From Planctomyces sp. SH-PL14 (GTDB lineage: Bacteria; Planctomycetota; Planctomycetia; Planctomycetales; Planctomycetaceae), in assembly GCF_001610835.1 (NCBI RefSeq), contig NZ_CP011270.1:7458001-7522000 (forward strand): 64,000 nucleotides of DNA, in the 5' to 3' direction. The position numbers and the translations under genes are program-made. Of this stretch, positions 8,712 through 17,386 are shown in pieces. Every line of letters begins with the position of its first letter. Positions within the stretch are counted from its first letter, which is position 1. The notes beneath the pieces are model-generated. The model made no database searches. It had not been told where the DNA came from and saw nothing but the letters and a program-made list of their open reading frames with translations.

Positions 8712-8775
8712 GGACGGTTCCTCGAGTGAAAATGCCTCCGGCGGCAAGGGCTGGCCGCCCTTGACCCGCGGCTCC
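8712..8775 (+). repeat. Solo remnant of the dispersed repeat
   Basis: Only the 3' hairpin module of the large repeat is present: GGTTCCTC, then TGCCTCCGGCGGCAAGGG, a loop, and CCCTTGACCC. The stem is CAAGGGC/GCCCTTG-like. It is followed at 8776-8805 by an unrelated hairpin (GGTCGAT and CGCT paired with AGCG and ATCGACC). Both lie in the 124-bp gap between two convergent genes. They are well placed to act as a bidirectional terminator. Confidence 0.7.
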
Positions 8776-8811
8776 GGTCGATTCGCTCTCGTGAGCGGAT
8801 CGACCTATGGG

Positions 8812-10008
8812 CTACTTCTTCGGCACGATGGCCGCGGCGGCCACCGTGCAGACGCGGCCGATCAGCGGATTGACGATGCCGTCGCCCGTCGGGTGAAGGC
8901 GGCTGCTCAGGAAGATCACGAACAGCTCCTGCTCCGGGTCGATCCAGATCCCCGTCCCCGTAAAGCCCCCATGCCCATAGGCTGCGGGGCTCAGGAGATC
9001 GCCGCGGTTGGCCGAGTAGCCCGAGCGGTTGTCCCACCCCGCCATCCGGAAATTGGAACCGGGAACCGCCGTCGGACGCGTCATCTCCTTGAGCGCCGCC
9101 TCCGGCAGGATCGTCTTCCCGTTCCACGTCCCGCCGCTGAGAAGCATCTGGGCGAAGACCGCGAGATCGTCTCCCGTCGAGAACAGTCCGGCATGCCCCG
9201 CCACCCCGCCGAGAGCCTGCGCCCGCGGGTCATGGACGAGACCCGTCAGCCACGTTTCCCCCTTCTTCTCCGTCGGGCAGATCCGCGGCAGGAGCGATTT
9301 GTCGGGAAGGTAGCCGGTGTCGGGCATCCCGAGCGGCTCGTAGAGCTCGGCCCGGACGTAGTCGTTCAGCTTCCGCCCGCTCACCTCTTCGACGATCCGC
9401 CCCAGCACCAGAAAATTCACGTCGGAATACATGAACTTCTCGTCGAGACCGGCGACCGGCTTGAGGGCCAGGATCTTCTGCCACGCCGTCTCGGGACCGA
9501 GGGCGTAGTCGCCGATCGCGTTGTCCGGAATCAGCCCGCTCGTGTGGAGCAGCAGGTGCCGGACGGTGATCTTGTCCTTGCCGTTCTCGGCAAAGGCCGG
9601 AAGGTACTTCGTTACCGGCGCGTCGAGGTCGACCTTCCCTTCCGAGACGAGCTTGTGAACGCTCGTTGCCGTCGAGATGGGCTTCGTCAGCGACGCCAGG
9701 TCGAAGACCGTGTCGAGCGTCATCTCTTCGCGGGTCGGCTCGGCGCGGCGCAGGCCGTACGCCTTCCGATGAACGATCTTCCCCTTGTGGCCGACCACGA
9801 TGACGCAGCCGGGCATCTTCTTGTCCCGAATTCCCTCGGCGGCAATCCGGTCGATCGCCTCCAGCCGTGACGCCTGCATCCCGACATCCGCCGGAGCGGC
9901 CAGCGGCAGCTTCGGCTCGGCCGCTCGGGCCGTCTCCGCCATCCCGAGTAAACAGATTAACAGGGCCGCAGCAGCGGCCGACGGGCGGAGACGCAGGGCG
10001 CGGGACAT
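8812..10008 (-). CDS. Secreted serine hydrolase (class C beta-lactamase/esterase family)
   Basis: This 398-residue protein has a signal peptide (LRPSAAAAALLICLLGMAE, cut near ARA-AEP). The catalytic SxxK is SLTK within FDLASLTKPISTATS, the tyrosine motif is YSDVN, and the third motif is HGGFTG in place of KTG. These fit the beta-lactamase (PF00144) fold found in esterases, D-aminopeptidases and class C enzymes. The GHAGLFSTGDDLAVFAQML block is typical of the family's planctomycete members. The ATG at 10008 is chosen because it starts the signal peptide. The HGG variant and the family's breadth make an esterase or peptidase role more likely than antibiotic resistance. Confidence 0.9.
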   Translation of the reverse strand: MSRALRLRPSAAAAALLICLLGMAETARAAEPKLPLAAPADVGMQASRLEAIDRIAAEGIRDKKMPGCVIVVGHKGKIVHRKAYGLRRAEPTREEMTLDTVFDLASLTKPISTATSVHKLVSEGKVDLDAPVTKYLPAFAENGKDKITVRHLLLHTSGLIPDNAIGDYALGPETAWQKILALKPVAGLDEKFMYSDVNFLVLGRIVEEVSGRKLNDYVRAELYEPLGMPDTGYLPDKSLLPRICPTEKKGETWLTGLVHDPRAQALGGVAGHAGLFSTGDDLAVFAQMLLSGGTWNGKTILPEAALKEMTRPTAVPGSNFRMAGWDNRSGYSANRGDLLSPAAYGHGGFTGTGIWIDPEQELFVIFLSSRLHPTGDGIVNPLIGRVCTVAAAAIVPKK

Positions 10009-10064
10009 GGCAACTCGCAAGGAGGACCGTTTGAAAACGGACGACTGACCACGGAGCGCTGCGA

Positions 10065-11297
10065 TCAGTTCGTCGAGCAGCCGCCGCCGGTTCCGCACGA
10101 TCCGGTGGCCAGCACCGGCAGTCCGGGGAGGGGGCGCGGCCGGGGAGCGGCGTTCGTGGGCGGGTACTCGTCGATGTATTCGTAGTACACGTTCCGCTGC
10201 CGGGGGATGTAGCCGGCGTCGCTGATGCAGCGGCGGATCGTGTCGAGCGAGAGATGGAACACCGTCCCCGCCTGGGCGACGACGTTCTCTTCGATCATGA
10301 GGCTCCCCATGTCGTTCGCGCCGAACATGAGCGCCATCTGGCCAACCTTTTCGCCTTGGGTGACCCAGGACGACTGGATGTTGGGGATGTTGTCGAGGTA
10401 CAGCCGGGCGACCGCCTGCGTCTTGAGGTATTCGAAGGCGCCGACTTCCGGAATCTGCGACATGTCGACGCCCCCCTTGCGGCCTTCCTCGGCGTCCTTG
10501 CCGAACCAGGGGGCGTGGCCGGGAGCCTGGTGCGTCCAGCAGATGAACGCGGTGAAGCCCTTGGTCTTATCCTGGAGCTGCCGCAGCCGGTCGAGGTGCT
10601 CGATCCGTTCTTCCAGCGTCTCGACGTGGCCGAACATCATCGTGCAGGTGCTGCGGCCGCCGAGTTCGTGCCAGGCCTCATTGACTTCGAGCCAGCCGTC
10701 GGTCAGGACCTTGCCTCGCGTGATGAGCTTGCGAACGCGGTCGACCAGGATCTCGCCGCCGCCGCCCGGGAGGCTGCCGAGGCCGGCTGCCTTGAGCCGT
10801 TCGAGGACGGTCTTGAGCGGGAGTTTGCTGATCTTGTGGAAGTGGTAGAGCTCGGGGGGGCTGAAGCCGTGGATGTTGACCTGCGGGAATTTCTCCTTCA
10901 TGGAGCGGAGGAGGTCTTCGTACCACTCCAGCGGCAGTTTGGGGTGGAGTCCCCCCTGGAGGAGGATCTGGTCGCCGCCGAGGTCGACCGTTTCCTGGAT
11001 CTTTTCGAACAGGACTTCCTTGGTCAGGACGTAGGCTTCGGGGTGTTCGACCGGGCGGTAAAAGGCGCAGAAGTCGCAGACGGCGGCGCAGACGTTGGAG
11101 TAGTTGATGTTCCGGTCGATGTTGTAGGTCCGGAACGGCTCGGGGTGGAGTCGGCGGGTGACGGCGTCGGCCGCGGCGCCGATGGCGGTGAGGTCGTGCG
11201 ACTGGAGGAGTTGCACGCCTTCTTCTGGGGTGAGCCGTTGTCCGTCGATCGCCTTTTGGAGGATGTGTTCGATGACGGGTGGCGTGACGCTGATCAT
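10065..11297 (-). CDS. mqnC: Cyclic dehypoxanthinyl futalosine synthase (MqnC)
   Basis: This 410-residue radical SAM enzyme has its 4Fe-4S cysteines at 70, 74 and 77 (CAAVCDFC). The following blocks match MqnC and the related MqnE/CofH group: QILLQGGLHPKLPLEWYE, NIHGFSPPELYH, LGSLPGGGGEILVDRVR and TTCTMMFGHVE-like. MqnC cyclises dehypoxanthine futalosine in the futalosine route to menaquinone, in the cytoplasm. MqnC is preferred over MqnE because it ends with the MIEENVVAQAG and YIPRQRNVYYEYIDEY blocks. The C-terminus carries an extra cysteine-rich tail (GSCGTGGGCS). No other menaquinone gene is in the window, so the pathway genes are scattered. Confidence 0.9.
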   Translation of the reverse strand: MISVTPPVIEHILQKAIDGQRLTPEEGVQLLQSHDLTAIGAAADAVTRRLHPEPFRTYNIDRNINYSNVCAAVCDFCAFYRPVEHPEAYVLTKEVLFEKIQETVDLGGDQILLQGGLHPKLPLEWYEDLLRSMKEKFPQVNIHGFSPPELYHFHKISKLPLKTVLERLKAAGLGSLPGGGGEILVDRVRKLITRGKVLTDGWLEVNEAWHELGGRSTCTMMFGHVETLEERIEHLDRLRQLQDKTKGFTAFICWTHQAPGHAPWFGKDAEEGRKGGVDMSQIPEVGAFEYLKTQAVARLYLDNIPNIQSSWVTQGEKVGQMALMFGANDMGSLMIEENVVAQAGTVFHLSLDTIRRCISDAGYIPRQRNVYYEYIDEYPPTNAAPRPRPLPGLPVLATGSCGTGGGCSTN

Positions 11298-11384
11298 GAA
11301 GGGAATTCCGAGTGCTGCGGGACTGGCGGATTGTACAGGTTCGCTCTGAGGCTCCAACCGACATGACGTTCCGCTCTTAACACC

Positions 11385-11695
11385 GGGTCCAGGGGCACCC
11401 TGGTGGGGGGATGCAAGGGGGGCAACGCCCCTTTGCCCGCCGGAGGCCCTCTCGTCGAGAGATGTCGGAAGGAGTGAGTATCCAATCGCGGACGCCGTGT
11501 CGTATGACCCCTCACCAACCCGCGGGGGATTCCAAAGCGAGCATTGAGTCCTCAACGCCGGCTCCACAAAGGGGACGTCCGTTGCTTACCACGGTTCCCC
11601 ATCGAAAATGCCTCCGGCGGCAAGGGGGTGAGACCCCCTTGACCCCAGGCTGCCGTGGCACGTTGGGTTTGAGCGAGCACAGCCGCGCCGGCAAG
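11385..11695 (+). repeat. Dispersed structured repeat, copy 3 (full length)
   Basis: This is a complete copy in the divergent gap between mqnC and the RNase R gene. It is the CTCTCGTCGAGAG variant of the first third (a perfect small palindrome). It carries the short 10-bp form of the variable segment. Its 3' hairpin is GGGGGT-gag-ACCCCC, in which the closing C-G pair of other copies is replaced by T-A. It ends GAGCGAGCACAGCCGCGCCGG. Confidence 0.93.
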
Positions 11696-11743
11696 TAAAG
11701 ATAGGCACTTGTCTTTCCGCAGGTCAGGTGCGACCCTTCTGTA

Positions 11744-13963
11744 ATGAACATTCTTTCACAACGGATTCTGACCTACATCGAAGGGCCTTCTTATCACCCA
11801 TCGGACCTCAAGGGACTCGGCAAAAAGCTCGGACTCAAGCGGGACCGCCTCTCCGCCCTGCAGGAGGCCGTCGACGAACTCGTCGCGGGCGGAGCCGCCC
11901 GAGTCTCGACAACCGGACTCATTCTCGGCCGGTCCACCGCCGGACTTCTCCTCGGCAAAGTGAGCCGCACATCGGCGGGCGACGGTTATCTCACACCAGC
12001 CCCACCCGTCCCTCGCGGAATCACCGGCGACGTCTTCATCGACCGCGGAGACATGAAGGATGCCCAGGACGGCGACGAAGTCCTCGTCAAACTGACCGCC
12101 CGGCGGCGTGCGGGAGGACAACGGTCCGGAGAAATCGTCGAGGTCGTGACCCGCGAGACAACGGTCTTCGTCGGCACGTATTTCGAGGAAGACGGCGCGG
12201 GCTGGGTCCAGATCGACGGCCGGAATTTCCCGCACCCGATCTCGGTTGGCGATCCGGGGGCCAAGGGAGCCCAGCCGGAGGACAAAGTCGTCATCGAGAT
12301 GCTGCACTTCCCGACCGATCGCGAATACGGCGAGGCCGTCCTGACGAAGGTCCTGGGACCGCGAGGCGAGCCGGGCGTCGACACGCAGCTCGTGATTCAC
12401 GAGTTCGCCCTCCCGGTCGACTTCTCCGAACCGGCCCAGGAGGAAGCCCGCCGCCAGGCGGACGAGTTCGACGAGAACGACCTCTCCGACCGCGAGGACT
12501 GGACCGACGAGCTGATCCTGACGATCGACCCGATCGACGCCCGCGACTTCGACGACGCCATCTCGCTCCAGCGGGACGACAAGGGGCACTGGCACCTCGG
12601 GATCCACATCGCCGACGTCTCCCACTTCGTCGAGGAGAACAGTCCCCTCGACGACGACGCCCGCCAGCGGGGGACGAGCGTCTACCTGCCGGCCACTGTC
12701 ATCCCGATGCTGCCGGAAGTGATCTCCAACGGTCTCGCGAGCCTGCAGGAAGGACGGGTTCGGTACGCCATGTCGGCGCTGCTGGAGCTCGACGAGGAAG
12801 GGAACGTCCGCAAACGCCGCTTCGCCCGGACGGCGATCAAGGTCCGCAAGCGGTTTGCGTACGAGCAGGTGATGCCGGTCATCCAGCATCCCGACCGGCA
12901 CCCGGAGATCCCCCAGGAGATCCGGCGGCAGCTGTGCGACATGCACGCCCTGGCGATGAAGCTCCGCCGCAAGCGGTTCCGCAATGGGGCGATCAATCTG
13001 GAATTGCCCGAAGTGAAGCTCGACTTCGACCGCGACCTCCGGGTCACGGGAGCCCACGAGGCGTTCCACGACGAGAGCCACCAGCTCATCGAGGAGTTCA
13101 TGCTCGCCGCCAACGTGGCGGTGGCGACCGAGTTGTCGGACCGCGGGATCGAGTTCCCCCGCCGGATCCACGACGAGCCGAACCTTCCCAAGCTCAAAGC
13201 GTTTGCGGAGTTTGCCGACTCTCTCGGCTTCCCGCTTCGCAAGCCGCAAAGCCGGAAGGACCTCCAGGGGCTGCTCGCCCGCGTCAAAGGGACGCCGCAG
13301 GAGCGGGCGATCAACTTCGCGATGCTCCGCAGCCTCAAGCAGGCGGAGTATTCGCCGAAGGAGGTCGGGCATTACGCCCTGGCCGAGCCGGAATATTGCC
13401 ACTTCACGAGCCCCATCCGGCGGTATCCCGACCTGATCGTGCATCGGCTCCTCGGCCAGATCATCGATGGTCACAAGCGGCCGAAGGGGTTTCGCGGGGA
13501 AGCCCTGGTCCACATCTCGACGCACTGTTCCATGACGGAGCGGCGGGCGGCGGATGCCGAGCGGACCCTGAGCCGCGTGAAGCTGCTCCTGTACGTGCAG
13601 GACAAGATCGGGATGCGGCTGCCGGCGACGATCACCGGCGTCGACCGCTTCGGCTTCTTCTGTCGCGGAACGGAGCTCCCGGTCGAGGGGTTGGTCCACG
13701 TTTCCACTCTGCCCGGTCCCGAGTCGTATGAGTACGACAAGGTCGCTCAGCGGCTCGTCGGCCGGCAGACCGGACGGGCCTATCAGCTCGGCGACCGGGT
13801 CGAGGTTGAGATCGACCGCGTCGATGTCGACCGTCGAGAGCTCGACCTGCTGCTCGTCCAGCACGCCAAAGCCAAGGCCCCGCCCCGGCGGAGCAAGGGA
13901 GCTGGTGGCGGCGGAAGCAAGACGGAGTCACCCCGGCGCCGCGGCCGAAGCCGACCTCGGTGA
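11744..13963 (+). CDS. rnr: Ribonuclease R (3'-5' exoribonuclease)
   Basis: This 739-residue protein has an N-terminal winged-helix-like start (ILTYIEGPSYHPSDLKGLGK), two OB-like cold-shock domains up to about residue 250, and the RNB catalytic domain. In that domain DPIDARDFDDAIS near residue 264 supplies the metal-binding aspartates. YCHFTSPIRRYPDLIVHRLL is the second conserved RNB block, near residue 550. An S1 RNA-binding domain follows at about 620-705, then a basic tail (KAKAPPRRSKGAGG) as in RNase R. It degrades structured RNA from the 3' end and acts in RNA quality control and rRNA turnover. No clear ribosome binding site precedes the ATG. A dispersed repeat ends 48 bp upstream. Confidence 0.94.
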   Translation: MNILSQRILTYIEGPSYHPSDLKGLGKKLGLKRDRLSALQEAVDELVAGGAARVSTTGLILGRSTAGLLLGKVSRTSAGDGYLTPAPPVPRGITGDVFIDRGDMKDAQDGDEVLVKLTARRRAGGQRSGEIVEVVTRETTVFVGTYFEEDGAGWVQIDGRNFPHPISVGDPGAKGAQPEDKVVIEMLHFPTDREYGEAVLTKVLGPRGEPGVDTQLVIHEFALPVDFSEPAQEEARRQADEFDENDLSDREDWTDELILTIDPIDARDFDDAISLQRDDKGHWHLGIHIADVSHFVEENSPLDDDARQRGTSVYLPATVIPMLPEVISNGLASLQEGRVRYAMSALLELDEEGNVRKRRFARTAIKVRKRFAYEQVMPVIQHPDRHPEIPQEIRRQLCDMHALAMKLRRKRFRNGAINLELPEVKLDFDRDLRVTGAHEAFHDESHQLIEEFMLAANVAVATELSDRGIEFPRRIHDEPNLPKLKAFAEFADSLGFPLRKPQSRKDLQGLLARVKGTPQERAINFAMLRSLKQAEYSPKEVGHYALAEPEYCHFTSPIRRYPDLIVHRLLGQIIDGHKRPKGFRGEALVHISTHCSMTERRAADAERTLSRVKLLLYVQDKIGMRLPATITGVDRFGFFCRGTELPVEGLVHVSTLPGPESYEYDKVAQRLVGRQTGRAYQLGDRVEVEIDRVDVDRRELDLLLVQHAKAKAPPRRSKGAGGGGSKTESPRRRGRSRPR

Positions 13964-13997
13964 GCACACTCCTCCCATCTCTGCCTGATCTGTGTGA

Positions 13998-14048
13998 ATC
14001 TGTGTTGATCCGTGGCTCAAGAAGAACTAGCCACGGATGAACACAGAT
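13998..14048. repeat. Short inverted repeat, ATCTGTG family, copy 1
   Basis: The left arm ATCTGTGTTGATCCGTGGCT and the right arm AGCCACGGATGAACACAGAT pair over 20 bases, with one mismatch, around an 11-base loop. A further GATCTGTGTGA half-unit precedes the left arm. It lies between the RNase R and HemW genes. A degenerate piece of the CAGTTTTCAGT family follows at about 14100-14128 (GAGAACTGACGACC, GACGACTGAAAACT). Confidence 0.85.
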
Positions 14049-14133
14049 AAGAGAGGCCTCGCCCGTGGCTCTCGTATCGGGAATCTCCACAGTCGCTGGC
14101 TGAGAACTGACGACCGACGACTGAAAACTCGAA

Positions 14134-15267
14134 ATGTCCGGATTCCCGCAGCCCCGCTCCGCCTACATCCATGTGCCGTTCTGCGCGCACAGGTGCGGGT
14201 ACTGCGACTTCACGCTCATCGCGCGGCGGGACGACCTGATGGGGGCGTACCTCGACGGTCTCGCGCGGCAGCTCGAATCGCTGGGGAATCCCGTTGAGGT
14301 CGACACCGTCTTCTTCGGTGGTGGGACCCCGACGCATCTCGATCCACCGTCCCTCGCGCGGTTGCTGGAGCTCACGAACCGCTGGTTCCGGCTTGTCCCC
14401 GGGGGGGAGTTCAGCGTCGAGGCGAATCCGTCCGGACTGACCGATGAGAAGCTCGATCTGCTGGCGGAGACTGGCGTGAACCGTGTCAGCCTAGGCGTGC
14501 AGTCGTTTGTCAACGACGAACTGCGGCTGCTCGAACGCGATCACGCCGTGACGGAGGCGGTCGAGACGGTCGGCCGCCTTCAGCGCCGTTTCCGGAACGT
14601 CTCGCTCGACCTGATCTTCGCGCTCCCCGGACAGACGCTGGAGACCTGGAAGGCGAACCTCGAGCGGGCTATCGAACTCCAGCCGCAGCATCTCTCAACG
14701 TACGGTCTTACCTTCGAGCGGGGAACGACCTTCTGGTCGAAGCAATCGCGTGGGACGATCGTCCCCGCCGAGCAGGAGCTCGAACGGCAGATGTACGAGC
14801 ACGCCATGGACAGGCTGGAGGAAGCGGGCTACGGGCACTACGAGGTCTCGAACTTCGCCCGACCGGGGTTCGAGTGCCGCCACAACCAGACCTACTGGCG
14901 GGCGGATTCGTTCTACGGCTTCGGTCCCGGTGCAGCCTCCTTTGTCGGCGGCGTGCGGCGGATGAATCACCGCAGCGTCACCACCTGGATCCGAAAGGTC
15001 CTGGCTGGAGAGTCGCCGATCGTTGAGGAAGAGGTCCTCACGCCGGAGGAACGGGCCCGGGAGGCGGTCATGGTCGGGTTGCGGCAGGCTGTTGGCCTGA
15101 ACGTCGCCGAGTTTCAGAGTCGGTATGGGTTTGAACTGCTTCCCCTCGGCGGAGAAGCCGCCCCGAGGTTTCTCCAGAAGGGCTGGCTGGAGATCGTTGA
15201 TGGTTCACTGCGGCTGACGCGCTCGGGCCGCCTCTTCACGGATACGGTCGTGATGGAGTTTCTGTGA
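14134..15267 (+). CDS. hemW: HemW-like radical SAM protein
   Basis: This 377-residue protein has cysteines at 17, 21 and 24 (CAHRCGYCDF), the CX3CX2CxF pattern of HemW. HVPFCAHRC, VFFGGGTPTHL, VEANPSGLT, RVSLGVQSF and LIFALPGQTLETW follow in the canonical order. HemW is a heme chaperone that resembles the oxygen-independent coproporphyrinogen oxidase HemN but is shorter and lacks the fourth cysteine, as here. The C-terminal region (REAVMVGLRQAVGLN and a winged-helix end) fits the HemW family. The ATG at 14134 is preceded by the degenerate inverted repeat. Confidence 0.9.
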   Translation: MSGFPQPRSAYIHVPFCAHRCGYCDFTLIARRDDLMGAYLDGLARQLESLGNPVEVDTVFFGGGTPTHLDPPSLARLLELTNRWFRLVPGGEFSVEANPSGLTDEKLDLLAETGVNRVSLGVQSFVNDELRLLERDHAVTEAVETVGRLQRRFRNVSLDLIFALPGQTLETWKANLERAIELQPQHLSTYGLTFERGTTFWSKQSRGTIVPAEQELERQMYEHAMDRLEEAGYGHYEVSNFARPGFECRHNQTYWRADSFYGFGPGAASFVGGVRRMNHRSVTTWIRKVLAGESPIVEEEVLTPEERAREAVMVGLRQAVGLNVAEFQSRYGFELLPLGGEAAPRFLQKGWLEIVDGSLRLTRSGRLFTDTVVMEFL

Positions 15268-15279
15268 ACCAGACGAGCG

Positions 15280-15295
15280 AGGGGCGTCAGCCCCT
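15280..15295 (+). terminator. Short hairpin after the HemW gene
   Basis: AGGGGC-gtca-GCCCCT pairs 6 bases, 12 bases after the stop codon. It is followed by TGATA and not by a T-run, so termination strength is uncertain. The nearby inverted repeat may also serve. Confidence 0.4.
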
Positions 15296-15346
15296 TGATA
15301 CGCGGTGCGAATTGTCCGCGCTGTCCCGGTTCCTCGCACCGGTCGG

Positions 15347-15398
15347 ATCTGTGTTCATCCGTGTGGCTGATTTTCTTGAGCCACAGATAAACACAGAT
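15347..15398. repeat. Short inverted repeat, ATCTGTG family, copy 2
   Basis: The left arm (ATCTGTGTTCATCCGTGTGG and CT) pairs with AGCCACAGATAAACACAGAT around a 10-base loop, with a few mismatches. It sits between the HemW gene and the convergent small membrane-protein gene. It is the same family as 13998-14048, but with independent base changes in the arms. Confidence 0.85.
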
Positions 15399-15447
15399 AG
15401 GAGGTCATAAGTGGGCTGACTCCCACCGCTCTCCTGAGGACGACCAA

Positions 15448-15594
15448 TTACCCGGCGTAGCTTGTCTGCGCCACCAGGATTGCGTTCAGCACCAGCACTG
15501 CCGCCACGCCGGCCACGAATCCCACCAGCCCGCCCAGAACAAACGCCCCGGCGACCCACCCGCCGTGGTAACGCCCTCCGCTGATCGTCGCCAT
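15448..15594 (-). CDS. Small single-span membrane protein
   Basis: This is a 48-residue protein: a short polar start (MATISGGRYHGGW), one long hydrophobic helix (AGAFVLGGLVGFVAGVAAVL) and a short tail. The ATG at 15594 is preceded directly by GGGGGGAAGG, a strong ribosome binding site. The same frame stays open upstream to 15912, but that part is arginine-rich and shows no family resemblance, so the short form is preferred. The function is unknown. Confidence 0.6.
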   Translation of the reverse strand: MATISGGRYHGGWVAGAFVLGGLVGFVAGVAAVLVLNAILVAQTSYAG

Positions 15595-15948
15595 CCTTCC
15601 CCCCTGCTCTTCTCGCCCGTTTCCGATCGCTCCGATCGTGCTGTCGCTCCAGGCGGCAAACCGCCCCGCTCCCGGGCCTTCTCCAGCATCCGCATCCGCC
15701 TCGCGCGATGCAAATTGAATCGTCTTCCGGTGATACGGAATCCGTCCCGCGACCGTTTCCCTCGCAATCTGGCGTCGAAAACTGCGGCGAGTCCTTTCCA
15801 CACGCCACCTCTCCAGCCACAATTCCGTCATGTGTCGGACGCGCCGGCCGGTTTTTGTCATTGGCGTCAGTGTTCTTAAACGTAGTTGTCCATCCCGGCG
15901 CATCGGGAGCACATTCGAACGTGATGCCAGCTCAGGGGAGTCTTCACC
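15595..15948. promoter_or_regulatory. Divergent gap before the GspE-like gene
   Basis: The region lies between the small membrane-protein gene and the GspE-like gene. It contains only the possible upstream extension of the former. The start region of the GspE-like gene has CAGGGGAG about 10 bases before its GTG. No repeat copy or hairpin was noticed here. Confidence 0.35.
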
Positions 15949-17253
15949 GTGATTTTCGGATGGGGCAAGAAGAAGGAAGAAGAAGAGGAAGAGGAAGAGA
16001 TCGAGCTGGTCACGTTTCAGGGGGCCCTGAACAAGGTGGAGCCCGACCTGAAGGAGAACGCGAAACTCGTCCAGGCGGGGCTCGTTAAAGCCAAGGAAAT
16101 CGTGACGGACGCCCTCATGAAGCGGGCGGAAATGATCCGCCTGGAGCCCAAGGGGCAGGCCGCCGTCGCCACCTTTTACATCGACGGCATTCCGACCCCC
16201 GGGGCGCGGATGCCCGCCCAGACCGGTCTCGCCGTGACGCAGATGCTCAAGCTGCTCTCCGGGCTCGACGTCAAGGTCCGGAACAAGCCGCAGTCAGGGG
16301 GGATCAAGGCCCAGTCCAACGAACTGCCGTGGGAAGTCCGCGTCGACAGCCAGCCCATGAAGGAAGGGGGCGAGCGGCTCGTCATCCGCATGCGGAACAC
16401 CAAGATTCCCTTCGAAACGCCCAATGAACTGGGCTATTCCGAGGTCATCAAGCAGAAGATCCGCGATCTCGCCGCCGGCAGCAACGGGATTATCCTCGCC
16501 GCCGGTCCGCCGATGTCGGGGGTCTCGACCCTAGTCCTGGGGATCGTCCGCGGGATCGACGCCTACATGACGACGATCTACTGCATGTTCGACCCGCAGC
16601 GGGACATCCCGCACGTGACGCAGTTCAAGGCGGAGCCCGGCGACGACCTGCGGCGGACGATCGTCCGCGCCAAGCGGGCGGAAGCGGAAGTCATGTACAT
16701 GGAGCCGGTCCGCTCCGTCGAGTTCGGCAAGGTGCTGCTCGAAGACTCCGAAGACGTGACGATGATCTCGGAATTCGCCGCCAAGGACGCGGCGGACGCG
16801 ATTACCCGGTTCTGCCAGCTCGCGGGGGATCCCAACATCGTCGCGGAGCGGCTTCGGGGGGTGTTCTCCCAGAAGCTGGTCCGCGTCCTGTGCGACAAGT
16901 GCCGTCAGGCGTTCCGTCCGAACCCCAAGCTCCTCGAGAAGGTCGGCCTGCCGGAAGAGACGAAGGTGCTCTACCGCAAGTTCGAAGCTCCGAAGGAAGA
17001 GGAGACCGAGGAGCTCGACGTCTGCGAGAAGTGCGGCGGAGCGGGCTTTTACGGCCGCACCGCGATGATCGAGGTGATCGAGAACACGGACGCGATCAAG
17101 GAGATCATCAAGGCCGGGGCCGATCCCGGCGCTCTTCGCGCGGCCGCCCGCAAGGAAAAGATGCCTTCGCTCCAGGCAGACGGCATCCGGCTCGTCGGCG
17201 AGGGAAAAACCTCGCTGGAAGAGCTCCAGCGGGTGTTCAAGGGCGAGCAGTAA
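15949..17253 (+). CDS. GspE/PilB-like secretion ATPase with degenerate Walker A
   Basis: This 434-residue protein belongs to the type II secretion / type IV pilus ATPase superfamily. The Walker A site reads GPPMSGVST (residues 186-194) where active enzymes have GPTGSGKST, so the phosphate-binding lysine is valine. The Walker B region reads EVMYMEPVRS in place of the usual GEIRD-containing motif, and the His box is SEFAAKDAADA instead of LHTND. Two CxxC pairs (CDKC near 315, CEKC near 359) keep the zinc site. An acidic KKKEEEEEEEE run opens the protein. The fold is probably kept but ATP hydrolysis is doubtful; a structural or regulatory partner of an active GspE/PilB is inferred. The start is GTG. 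Confidence 0.85.
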   Translation: MIFGWGKKKEEEEEEEEIELVTFQGALNKVEPDLKENAKLVQAGLVKAKEIVTDALMKRAEMIRLEPKGQAAVATFYIDGIPTPGARMPAQTGLAVTQMLKLLSGLDVKVRNKPQSGGIKAQSNELPWEVRVDSQPMKEGGERLVIRMRNTKIPFETPNELGYSEVIKQKIRDLAAGSNGIILAAGPPMSGVSTLVLGIVRGIDAYMTTIYCMFDPQRDIPHVTQFKAEPGDDLRRTIVRAKRAEAEVMYMEPVRSVEFGKVLLEDSEDVTMISEFAAKDAADAITRFCQLAGDPNIVAERLRGVFSQKLVRVLCDKCRQAFRPNPKLLEKVGLPEETKVLYRKFEAPKEEETEELDVCEKCGGAGFYGRTAMIEVIENTDAIKEIIKAGADPGALRAAARKEKMPSLQADGIRLVGEGKTSLEELQRVFKGEQ

Positions 17254-17275
17254 GTCCGCGTCTGACCGTCTTCAT

Positions 17276-17316
17276 GGAGCGGCATGTCCCGTGGGGCATG
17301 CCGCTCCGTTTCGTTT
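17276..17316 (+). terminator. Rho-independent terminator of the GspE-like gene
   Basis: GGAGCGGCATG and CATGCCGCTCC form a perfect 11-bp stem with a 10-base loop, followed by GTTTCGTTT. It starts 23 bases after the stop codon. Confidence 0.85.
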
Positions 17317-17386
17317 GGCGACAGGAAGAGGGAATGTTCGTTGTGGCTTGGGCGCTTCCTCGAGGGGGCCTCTGGCGTCGGGCTCG

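Noticed and set aside
8812-10008. Antibiotic-resistance beta-lactamase
   Set aside because: The third motif is HGG and not KTG, and the protein belongs to a broad esterase/peptidase family; no evidence supports a resistance role.
15595-15912. N-terminal extension of the small membrane protein to 154 residues
   Set aside because: The extension is arginine-rich without resemblance to any family, while a strong ribosome binding site lies directly before the short form's ATG.
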